A DNA stretch of 5,423 bases from Rhodospirillaceae bacterium (lineage in GTDB: Bacteria; Pseudomonadota; Alphaproteobacteria; Rhodospirillales_A; Casp-alpha2), in assembly GCA_003488105.1 (NCBI GenBank), contig DNMS01000057.1, positions 1-5,423 on the forward strand. The letters run 5' to 3'. The notes beneath the pieces were generated by a model. That model had not been told where the DNA came from. It did no database searches and saw only the letters and a list, made by a program, of their open reading frames with translations. Positions 1-5,423 of this stretch are shown one piece after another. The translations under genes were made by a program, and so were the position numbers. Within the stretch, counting starts at the first letter, position 1; the number at the start of each line of letters is the position of its first letter.

Positions 1-351
1 GACGATGGTCGGCGAATGAGCCAGGGTAGCCCCCTTGCGCGTCACCATATCGCCCAAGGCGTCTTCCAGACGCCCCGTCCAATCCGGATCGCAGGTCAGG
101 CTCTTGCTTCCGGCGGCGATGACACGGGTCGGCAGGATCAAATCCCCGGCCTTGAGCGCCGGGTCCAGGCCGCCACACAGACCGAAGCTGAGCATGGCGA
201 CCACGCCCTGAGCGAACATCTCGTCCGCCAGTTCGCCCGCACGCCTCGGGTCGGCGCCGGATGCACGCACGTCCAGGTCATCATTGCCGGAAATGTCGGA
301 CAGGCAGGCGACCTCGCGCAAAACTCCGGTGATGATGCCGATACGGGCCAT
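1..351 (-). CDS. hpnG: Hopanoid-associated phosphorylase HpnG, N-terminal part (3' end outside window)
   Basis: HpnG belongs to the nucleoside phosphorylase/nucleosidase superfamily. In Rhodopseudomonas palustris, loss of hpnG causes adenosylhopane to accumulate, so it is taken to remove adenine from adenosylhopane to give a (phospho)ribosylhopane for side-chain maturation. The 117 visible residues start MARIGIITGVLREVACL and include the superfamily's glycine-rich core FGLCGGLDPALKAGDLILP (56-74). The frame is open to the window edge, so about half of the protein is missing. The sequence was read directly on the minus strand. The ATG at 351 follows the shc TGA by 13 bp; an in-frame GTG directly before it (354-352) could serve instead, and no good Shine-Dalgarno sequence favours either. 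Close coupling to shc supports a single transcript. Other purine nucleosidases share the fold, but position after shc makes HpnG the clear choice. Confidence 0.92.
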   Translation of the reverse strand, partial: MARIGIITGVLREVACLSDISGNDDLDVRASGADPRRAGELADEMFAQGVVAMLSFGLCGGLDPALKAGDLILPTRVIAAGSKSLTCDPDWTGRLEDALGDMVTRKGATLAHSPTIV

Positions 352-364
352 CACGCCGGGCCGG

Positions 365-2353
365 TCAAATGCCGTAGGCGGGGCGTTTGGTGTTACTGCG
401 CTTCAGATTGCGGTAGCGGGACAGGGTCCACAGCGGGAAATAGGCGCTATAGCCGTGATAGGTGATGTAGAACACCTTGGGAAAACCGACGGCGTTGAAC
501 ATCGTTTCCTGCCACTTTCCGCCTTCACGCGGATGGTTCAGCAGGTAGGTGACGCCGGTTTCGACCTCGGCACTGTCCAACTCACCCGCCGCCATCAGGC
601 CCATCAGGGCCCAGGCCGTCTGCGACGGGGTGCTTTCCTTTGCCAGGCCCTTCTTGTCGGCCCAATAGGTCGCACAGTCCTCACCCCAACCGCCGTCGGC
701 CATCTGGCGGCTTTTCAGCCAGTCGACGGCGCGGCGGATGTAGGGTTGGGACATGTCCTCACCCACGGCGTTGAGGGCGCTCAGAACCGACCAGGTGCCG
801 TAAACGTAATTGGTGCCCCAGCGACCGAACCAGGAGCCGTCTTCTTCTTGCTCGTTCTTCAGGAACCGGATCGCGCGGGCGACGACTGCGTCGTCGGCGC
901 CGTACCCCAACTGCGCCAGCGTGCCCAGGCAACGGGCGCTGACGTCGGACGTCGGCGGGTCGAGCAACGCCCCGTGGTCGGCGAAGGGAATATGATTCAG
1001 GTGATAGGCGTCGTTCTCGGCGTCGAAGGCGCCCCAGCCGCCGTTCTCGCTCTGCATGCCGATGATCCATTCGATACCGCGGTCGATGGCGTCCTTGTAG
1101 CGGACCGGGTCCGCACGATGCAGCGCCATGACCACAACCGCCGTATCGTCCACGTCGGGATAATGGTCGTTCCAGTACTGAAAGGCCCAGCCGCCCGGAC
1201 GTAGGTTCGGGCGCTTCTTGGCCCAGTCGCCCATGACGTCCGTGATCTGGCGGTCGACCAGCCATTCGGCGGCCTTGTCGAGCACGACATCGCCCGCCTC
1301 CATGCCGCTTTCCTGCATGGCATGTAGCGCCAGGCCCGTGTCCCACACCGGCGACAGGCAGGGCTGGCAATAGGCCTCGTCGTCGCGCTCCACGACCAAT
1401 TTTTCGATGGCGCCCCGCGCCGTCAGGTAATCGGGATGGTCGCGGGGATAGCCCAGCACGTCATAGGCCATGACCGCGTTGGCCATGGCGGGGAAGATGC
1501 CGCCCAGACCGTCCTCGCCGTTCAGGCGCGTCTTCACGAAGTCCATGCACTTGGTAATGGCCTTCTTTTCCAGCCACTCGGGGATCATCGGCTGAACCAG
1601 CCGTGCCGCCTTGTCGATGGCCAGGAACACGTTGCCCAGGACATGGCCCGTGGGATTGTGCAGGAAATGGGTCTGCTTGAAGGGGTCTTCGGGGAACAGT
1701 TCGCGAATGCCGACGCCACGCGGATTGCACGCCTTGGGCCGGGTCGCGGCCAGCACGAACAGGGGGATCATCACCGTGCGCGACCAATAGGCGACCTTGT
1801 CGATATGGAACGGCGACCAGGACGGCAGCAGCATGGCTTCCGGGCGGATCACCGGCGCCGCGCGCCAGGGAACCTGTTCGAACAGGGCCAGTGCGATGCG
1901 CGTGAACACATTCGAGCACGCCGCCCCGCCACGTGCCAGCACGGCCGCCCGCGCCTTGGCCATATGGGGGGCATCCGGATCGTCGCCGATCAGTTTCAGA
2001 GCATAGTACGCCTTAACCGTGGCGCTCATGTCGAAGTCACCGTCATGGAACAGCGGCCAACCACCGTGCGTGCCCTGAATACGGCGCAGATAGTTGCCCA
2101 TCTTGGCTTCGATGGCGTCGCGGGGTTCGCCCAGGTAATGGTTAAGAAGCACATATTCGGCGGGGATCGTGGCGTCCGCTTCCAACTCGAATGCCCAGCT
2201 GCCGTCTTTGGCCTGTTGATCGGTCAACCAGGCACGGGCTTCGTCGATGGTGGCGTCCAGGTCCGCATGGGCGCGGCCCTCGTTGGCCGCCCGAAGCACA
2301 TCGCCGGAACCGGAATCCGGCGTGTCGTCCTCTGGCTGCATGGACATATCCAT
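365..2353 (-). CDS. shc: Squalene-hopene cyclase
   Basis: This class II triterpene cyclase protonates squalene and folds it into hopene and hopanol at the cytoplasmic membrane, the defining step of hopanoid synthesis. The 662 residues match proteobacterial enzymes. The catalytic acid motif DVDDTA is at 400-405, with D402 corresponding to the proton-donating central Asp of the family. QW-type repeats are visible near 35-55, 88-99, 361-391, 426-444, 494-513, 542-559 and 600-616 (for example QSENGGWGAFD and RQMADGGWGED). GTNYVYGTWS (513-522) and the C-terminal YITYHGYSAYFPLWTLSRYR (629-648) are typical of the family. All key motifs are intact, so the enzyme is probably active. Three in-frame ATGs lie at 2353, 2347 and 2341; a GGTGA sits 4 nt before the first and 10 nt before the second, so the true start is one of these two. 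A longer frame to 2569 overlaps hpnE and lacks family character. hpnE precedes it by 119 bp and hpnG follows after 13 bp. Also called hpnF. Confidence 0.98.
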   Translation of the reverse strand: MDMSMQPEDDTPDSGSGDVLRAANEGRAHADLDATIDEARAWLTDQQAKDGSWAFELEADATIPAEYVLLNHYLGEPRDAIEAKMGNYLRRIQGTHGGWPLFHDGDFDMSATVKAYYALKLIGDDPDAPHMAKARAAVLARGGAACSNVFTRIALALFEQVPWRAAPVIRPEAMLLPSWSPFHIDKVAYWSRTVMIPLFVLAATRPKACNPRGVGIRELFPEDPFKQTHFLHNPTGHVLGNVFLAIDKAARLVQPMIPEWLEKKAITKCMDFVKTRLNGEDGLGGIFPAMANAVMAYDVLGYPRDHPDYLTARGAIEKLVVERDDEAYCQPCLSPVWDTGLALHAMQESGMEAGDVVLDKAAEWLVDRQITDVMGDWAKKRPNLRPGGWAFQYWNDHYPDVDDTAVVVMALHRADPVRYKDAIDRGIEWIIGMQSENGGWGAFDAENDAYHLNHIPFADHGALLDPPTSDVSARCLGTLAQLGYGADDAVVARAIRFLKNEQEEDGSWFGRWGTNYVYGTWSVLSALNAVGEDMSQPYIRRAVDWLKSRQMADGGWGEDCATYWADKKGLAKESTPSQTAWALMGLMAAGELDSAEVETGVTYLLNHPREGGKWQETMFNAVGFPKVFYITYHGYSAYFPLWTLSRYRNLKRSNTKRPAYGI

Positions 2354-2357
2354 CACG

Positions 2358-2362
2358 TCACC
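2358..2362 (-). promoter_or_regulatory. Ribosome binding site of shc
   Basis: GGTGA on the minus strand is complementary to the UCACC part of the 16S rRNA 3' end. It lies 4 nt before the ATG at 2353 and 10 nt before the ATG at 2347. It supports initiation here rather than at the much longer upstream frame, but does not settle which of the two ATGs is used. It is the clearest ribosome binding site in the window. Confidence 0.5.
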
Positions 2363-2409
2363 GCTTGAATCTTTTGTTATCAGGCAATTACTCGCCCAGA
2401 TGTACTCTT

Positions 2410-2435
2410 CGCAGGCGCAAAATTCAATGCCTGCG
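2410..2435 (-). repeat. Perfect 7-bp inverted repeat upstream of shc
   Basis: CGCAGGC (2410-2416) and GCCTGCG (2429-2435) are exact reverse complements, separated by an AT-rich 12-bp spacer. The repeat lies 57 bp before the shc start and overlaps the weak -35-like TTGAAT. It could be an RNA hairpin or a binding site for a dimeric regulator, or it may be chance in GC-rich DNA. No U tract follows, so a terminator is unlikely. Confidence 0.35.
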
Positions 2436-2444
2436 GCCATCCGG

Positions 2445-2463
2445 CCCCTTCTTACAGAAAGGG
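2445..2463 (-). promoter_or_regulatory. Candidate RNA hairpin just after hpnE
   Basis: On the minus-strand transcript CCCUUUCU (2463-2456) pairs with AGAAGGGG (2452-2445) across a 3-nt loop, giving eight pairs of which one is G-U. It begins about 9 nt after the hpnE stop codon. The bases after it are GC-rich rather than a U tract, so it does not look like a standard intrinsic terminator. It could protect or set the 3' end of the upstream message. The pairing is visible in the sequence; the role is inference. Confidence 0.45.
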
Positions 2464-2472
2464 TCCCTGAAA

Positions 2473-3738
2473 TCAAGAAGATGACGAAGACGTTACAACC
2501 AGTTCGGCGGCCCGGAAGCCGGACCGGATGGAGCCTTCGATGGTCGCCGGCAGGCCCGTGGCCGTCCAATCGCCGGCCAAAACCAGGTTGCGCCAGACCG
2601 TTTTGGCTTGCGGCCGGCGGCGATCCTCGGCCGGGGTTTGGCTGATGGTCGCCCGCTTTTCCTTGACGATGCGCCAGGGTGGCAGCGGTCCATCAGCCAA
2701 TCCCAGGGCCGCCTGAACCTCGGGCCAAAGGCGCATTGCGATCGCCTCGTTGGCCTCTGCCGCCAGGGCGTCTGCGGCGCTGACCGTGACCGAGGCGACG
2801 TCGTCGCGCAGAAACACCCATTGCGCCGTGCCGCCGACCAGCCCGACCAAGGGGGGGGCTGCCGGCACTGGCCCGGTCAGCCGGAAATGCGCGTTGACGA
2901 TGGCATGGCTCGCTTGCGGCCCGTTCAGGCCGGGCAGCAGGTCCGCCGCCGCCCAAGCGGGCACCGCCAGGACCACCTGATCCTCGGGATCAAGAACCTT
3001 CGTTGCGCCGGCGAAATCGAGGGCGCGGACCTGCCCATCACCGAGGTCGAGAGCGCGCAGGCGATTGTTGAAGCACACCTCTGCCCCCTTCGCCGCCAGA
3101 TAGTCGAGCCCCGGGTCAACGAAACTCTCGCTCAACCCCGCCCGCGCCATCAAGGGCTTGCAGGCAGCGCGGCCGCGCCCAAAGGTTTCCTTCACGACCG
3201 GCCACAACAGGCGCGCCGAGGCCGTGTCGACAGGCGTATTCAGCACGCCCACGGCCAGCGGCTCCCAGAATTTTTCAAACAGCGTGCCCGGCCCGGCCAG
3301 GCAGTCTTGGACCGTGTCCTCCGGCCCCGCGCAGGCAAGGTGCCGTATCCGCAGATATTCGCTCAGACTGGTTCCCGGCACCCGGCCGGCACCGAACAAG
3401 ATGGACCAAGGCATCCGCCCCGGATCAGGTGTCACGGTCCAGGTGTCGCCGGTCCGCAAATCGCGGAAGGGAAAGGACGCGTCATCCGGCCCGGTCAAGC
3501 TGTCCGCCGCCCCCACCGTTTGCAGGTAGTCGCGGATCGCCCAATTGCCGGACAGCATCAAGTGATTGCCGTTGTCGATGCGGCGCTCCAGATGGGCGTC
3601 GAAATAAGATCGGCAGCGCCCGCCGGCATGTCCGGCGCTGTCATACAGGACGACCTTGCGACCGCCCTGGGCCAGACGCACGGCGGCGGCCAAGCCCGCT
3701 ACCCCGGCGCCGATCACATGGATACGTCCGATTGTCAT
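2473..3738 (-). CDS. hpnE: Hydroxysqualene dehydroxylase HpnE (squalene-associated FAD-dependent oxidoreductase)
   Basis: HpnE is a flavoprotein of the phytoene desaturase/amine oxidase superfamily that reduces hydroxysqualene to squalene, the last step of the HpnC/D/E route (established for the family). The 421 residues fit. An N-terminal dinucleotide-binding fold shows the GAGVAG motif (10-15), then the acidic VVLYD strand end (29-33) and AGGRCRSYFD (38-47). The C-terminal FAD motif is LVLAGDWTATGLPATIEGSI (385-404). EPLAVGVLNT in the middle is also family-like. The ATG at 3738 is chosen because the nucleotide-binding fold starts right after it; a 56-codon in-frame upstream extension lies within hpnD and is rejected. 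The start follows the hpnD TAG by 8 bp, with only a weak GGG before it. Two oddities: a run of eight C residues on the coding strand (2858-2851), and a C-terminus of five serines just before the TGA. A phytoene desaturase role is unlikely given the neighbours. Confidence 0.95.
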   Translation of the reverse strand: MTIGRIHVIGAGVAGLAAAVRLAQGGRKVVLYDSAGHAGGRCRSYFDAHLERRIDNGNHLMLSGNWAIRDYLQTVGAADSLTGPDDASFPFRDLRTGDTWTVTPDPGRMPWSILFGAGRVPGTSLSEYLRIRHLACAGPEDTVQDCLAGPGTLFEKFWEPLAVGVLNTPVDTASARLLWPVVKETFGRGRAACKPLMARAGLSESFVDPGLDYLAAKGAEVCFNNRLRALDLGDGQVRALDFAGATKVLDPEDQVVLAVPAWAAADLLPGLNGPQASHAIVNAHFRLTGPVPAAPPLVGLVGGTAQWVFLRDDVASVTVSAADALAAEANEAIAMRLWPEVQAALGLADGPLPPWRIVKEKRATISQTPAEDRRRPQAKTVWRNLVLAGDWTATGLPATIEGSIRSGFRAAELVVTSSSSS

Positions 3739-3746
3739 ATCCCGGG

Positions 3747-4616
3747 CTACAGCAGGCCGTAGCGGAAGGCGACCCAAAGCTTTTCCGCCTTGGACAGTCC
3801 CGCCGGCTCCCGCACCCGGTGCCAGCCACGCGCCCGCATGCGGCGGAAGATGCGCTCGTAGGCTTCCATCATCATGGTCGCGGGCTTGACCCGGTCGGCC
3901 TCGCACTGGCCAAGCAGCATCCGGGCTTCGGCGAACTTTTCCCCGGCCAGGGTGCCGATCTCGGTCACGGCGGCGGTCAGATTGGCATCGGCCAGGGCGC
4001 CTTGCGGATCGCGGGCGGCGACACCGTGGGTCGCCAACAGATCATCGGGCAGATACAGCCGGTCGCGCGCCGCGTCCTCGTCCAGGTCACGCAGAATGTT
4101 GGTCAGTTGCAGGGCAAGGCCGAGCGCGGCCGCCAGCCGGTCCCCGATCTCAGCCCCCAGGCCGAAGATGCGACAGCTCAGCCGCCCCACGGCGCAGGCG
4201 ACCCGGTCGCAGTACTGCAGCAGGTCCTCGCGGGTGGCGAGGCGCAAGATTTCCGACGCGTCCGTTTCCATGCCATCGATGACGGCCAGGAAATCGGCCT
4301 CGTCCAGACCGAAATGGGCAACCGGTTCCGCCAGGGCGACGGCAACCGGGTCCTTTGGCCGCCCCGAATAAAGGGCGCGGATTTCATCCCGCCAACGGGC
4401 CAGTTCGCGCTTTTTCACGTCGAGCGGATTAGGGTCGTCGGCAATGTCGTCGACGATGCGGCAAAAGGCATAGACCGCGAACATGGCGCGACGCTTTTCG
4501 CCGGGCAGAAGCCGCATGGCCCAATAGAAGGTCGAGCCCGAGGCGCGCACGATCTGCTCCACGTGTTCACGGGCGCGGCCGACTTCGGCTTCGGAAAGGG
4601 TCACCAGGTTGTCCAT
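3747..4616 (-). CDS. hpnD: Presqualene diphosphate synthase HpnD (squalene/phytoene synthase family)
   Basis: This cytosolic or membrane-peripheral prenyl synthase condenses two farnesyl diphosphates head-to-head to presqualene diphosphate, the first committed step of the HpnC/D/E route to squalene (known for the family). The 289 residues match the usual family length. The first aspartate-rich motif is DDIAD (56-60) inside YAFCRIVDDIADD; the second is in LTNILRDLDEDAARDRLYLP (171-190), with D177 and D181 in the DxxxD spacing that binds Mg-diphosphate. STFYWAMRLLP (28-38) and ERIFRRMRARGW (254-265) favour HpnD over HpnC, whose second motif typically reads more like NFWQDV. I chose the ATG at 4616 because homology begins there; the open frame continues upstream to 4931 but that part overlaps hpnB and has no family character. 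No clear Shine-Dalgarno sequence precedes this ATG. The gene ends in TAG only 8 bp before hpnE, so the two are probably translated from one mRNA. Confidence 0.95.
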   Translation of the reverse strand: MDNLVTLSEAEVGRAREHVEQIVRASGSTFYWAMRLLPGEKRRAMFAVYAFCRIVDDIADDPNPLDVKKRELARWRDEIRALYSGRPKDPVAVALAEPVAHFGLDEADFLAVIDGMETDASEILRLATREDLLQYCDRVACAVGRLSCRIFGLGAEIGDRLAAALGLALQLTNILRDLDEDAARDRLYLPDDLLATHGVAARDPQGALADANLTAAVTEIGTLAGEKFAEARMLLGQCEADRVKPATMMMEAYERIFRRMRARGWHRVREPAGLSKAEKLWVAFRYGLL

Positions 4617-4632
4617 GGGTGAATGGATACAC

Positions 4633-4660
4633 TGGGGGATGCAGCCAAAGCCAGCCCCCA
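4633..4660 (-). repeat. Inverted repeat in the hpnB-hpnD gap
   Basis: TGGGGG (4633-4638) and CCCCCA (4655-4660) are perfect 6-bp reverse complements with a 16-bp spacer, inside the 59-bp gap between hpnB and hpnD. No T tract follows on the minus strand. Its low end lies 16 bp before the hpnD start, so a hairpin here could affect translation initiation, but it may be chance. The rest of the gap shows no recognisable signal. Confidence 0.25.
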
Positions 4661-4675
4661 ATGACGGGGCGGCCG

Positions 4676-5423
4676 TCAGCCCCTGGAACCGGGCGCGTCC
4701 GACCCGCCGGCATAGGTGCGCCCCTTCCAGCCGCCGCCCCGGCCCAGATAGTGACGGCGGGCGGAATCGACGGTCATAAGGGTGTAGAGAAATCCCGCCA
4801 CGGGCAGCCCCAGCGCCGCCCAGGGCGGGCGCCCGTACAGGCGCAGGGTCGGGAAATAGGCGACGGCCATGGCCAGCCACCCCGCCGCCCCCACAGCCAG
4901 CATCGGCCAATCCCCGGCGACCAGCCCCCACAGCGCCGCCACCGGCGGCACCAGGTACAGCAACACCATCCCGGCGACGGTGCCCAGCAGCATCAGGGGC
5001 GAATGGCCGAGTTGCTCATAGGCCGTGCGCGCGACCATGCGCCACAGTTCCCCCAGCCCGTCGTAACGGCGCAGGCTCACCGTCTCGCGGCTGAGCCCCA
5101 GCCAGATCGCCCCCCTGGCCTTCAACAGTGCCGCCAGGGCGCAATCGTCGATCAGCCGGCCCCGGATCGCCTCGATCCCGCCGGCCGCATCCAGGGCGGC
5201 CCGCCGCACCAGCATGCAGCCGCCCGCCGCCGCCGCCGTGCGCTTGACCGGATCGTTGACCCAGGGAAAGGGAAACAGCTTTTGAAAGAAGAATACGAAG
5301 GCCGGAATCAGCAGACGTTCCCACGGCGTTTCGCAGTTGAGGCGTACCATGAGGGAGACCAGATCACGGTTCTCCATCTCCGCCTTCTCGACCAGACGGC
5401 GCAGGTTGGCCGGATCGTGGGCA
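4676..5423 (-). CDS. hpnB: Hopanoid-associated glycosyltransferase HpnB, C-terminal part (5' end outside window)
   Basis: This is a family 2 glycosyltransferase of the HpnB type, a membrane protein encoded with hopanoid genes; its sugar donor and acceptor have not been established. The visible 248 residues start mid-protein (AHDPANLRRLVEKAE) and run to a TGA at 4678-4676; the family is usually nearly 400 residues, so roughly the first third is missing. Visible landmarks, numbered from the first visible residue, are AAAAGGCMLVRR (63-74), the acidic LIDDCALA motif (90-97) expected near the glycosyltransferase active site, SLRRYDGLGELWRMVARTAY (117-136), and three hydrophobic stretches near 142-170, 172-192 and 200-218 that look like C-terminal membrane segments. 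The tail after about 222 is basic and glycine-rich. It lies 59 bp upstream of hpnD on the same strand. No in-frame stop separates 5423 from the internal Met at 5377, so that Met is not the start. Family assignment is firm; function is inferred only from context. Confidence 0.93.
   Translation of the reverse strand, partial: AHDPANLRRLVEKAEMENRDLVSLMVRLNCETPWERLLIPAFVFFFQKLFPFPWVNDPVKRTAAAAGGCMLVRRAALDAAGGIEAIRGRLIDDCALAALLKARGAIWLGLSRETVSLRRYDGLGELWRMVARTAYEQLGHSPLMLLGTVAGMVLLYLVPPVAALWGLVAGDWPMLAVGAAGWLAMAVAYFPTLRLYGRPPWAALGLPVAGFLYTLMTVDSARRHYLGRGGGWKGRTYAGGSDAPGSRG

Larger units (their letters stand above)
2354..2472 (-). other. hpnE-shc intergenic region, the largest gap in the cluster
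   Basis: This 119-bp stretch has no gene. It is visibly richer in A and T than the flanking coding DNA, especially at 2363-2428, and carries two inverted repeats described separately. A weak sigma-70-like pair can be drawn on the minus strand: TTGAAT at 2427-2422, a 17-bp spacer, then TACATC at 2404-2399. The matches to consensus are only four and three of six, so I do not call a promoter. Because the other complete gaps are 8, 13 and 59 bp, this is the most likely place for an extra promoter or an RNA processing signal controlling cyclase dosage. That is inference. Confidence 0.5.

Noticed and set aside
284..1204. A 306-codon plus-strand open frame opposite the shc C-terminal half and hpnG start
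   Set aside because: It is antisense to two recognised genes, and its translation resembles no protein family I know.
1436..2368. A 310-codon plus-strand open frame opposite the N-terminal half of shc
   Set aside because: It is a shadow of the cyclase gene without domain character.
2445..2463. The hairpin as a rho-independent terminator ending the hpnE transcript
   Set aside because: No U-rich tract follows the stem on the minus strand; the next bases are GGCCGG-like.
2354..2569. A 72-codon N-terminal extension of shc
   Set aside because: It overlaps the hpnE 3' end, has no cyclase character, and a ribosome binding site is present at 2358-2362.
2608..3762. A 384-codon open frame on the plus strand opposite hpnE
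   Set aside because: It is antisense to a well-supported gene, has a composition typical of a high-GC shadow frame rich in R, G, Q and P, and shows no recognisable domain.
3747..4616. Identification of this gene as hpnC instead of hpnD
   Set aside because: The motifs YAFCRIVDDIADD and ILRDLDEDAARDRLYLP and the ERIFRRMRARGW tail fit HpnD, not HpnC.
3429..4622. A 397-codon open frame on the plus strand opposite hpnD and the start of hpnE
   Set aside because: It overlaps hpnD almost completely on the other strand, shows no family motif, and is explained by GC-rich codon use in hpnD.
4617..4931. A 105-codon N-terminal extension of hpnD
   Set aside because: It runs through the end of hpnB in another frame and is R/G/P-rich; family homology starts at the ATG at 4616.

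Overview
This window is part of a hopanoid (bacterial triterpenoid lipid) biosynthesis cluster. Five genes all read on the minus strand, in the order hpnB (5' end cut off by the window), hpnD, hpnE, shc (hpnF) and hpnG (3' end cut off). The DNA is GC-rich, and the gene content and order resemble the hopanoid operons of Alphaproteobacteria; a Rhodospirillales-like host is my best guess. That assignment is inferred from protein style and gene order, because no rRNA or other marker gene is present.

Layout from high to low coordinates, which is the direction of transcription: the C-terminal part of the HpnB glycosyltransferase (5423-4676); a 59-bp gap with a weak inverted repeat; HpnD, presqualene diphosphate synthase (4616-3747); an 8-bp gap; HpnE, the FAD-dependent squalene-forming oxidoreductase (3738-2473); a 119-bp gap with two candidate RNA hairpins; squalene-hopene cyclase (2353-365); a 13-bp gap; and the N-terminal part of HpnG, the adenosylhopane phosphorylase-like protein (351-1). 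Nearly all of the window is coding. I see no tRNA, rRNA, CRISPR array, insertion sequence, integration site or convincing terminator.

The genes form one pathway. HpnD joins two farnesyl diphosphates into presqualene diphosphate. HpnC, which is not in this window, would convert that to hydroxysqualene, and HpnE reduces it to squalene. The cyclase folds squalene into hopene/hopanol. HpnG acts later, on the adenosylhopane intermediate of side-chain extension. HpnB is a membrane glycosyltransferase found with hopanoid genes, and its substrate is not established. The short gaps and shared strand point to co-transcription. The 119-bp gap ahead of shc is the one place where a separate promoter or RNA processing site looks plausible.

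I looked for an undescribed system and did not find one. The genes belong to known families, and the points worth a second look are small: the absence of hpnC between hpnB and hpnD, the hairpins between genes, a C8 homopolymer inside hpnE, the serine-rich end of HpnE and unclear ribosome binding sites.
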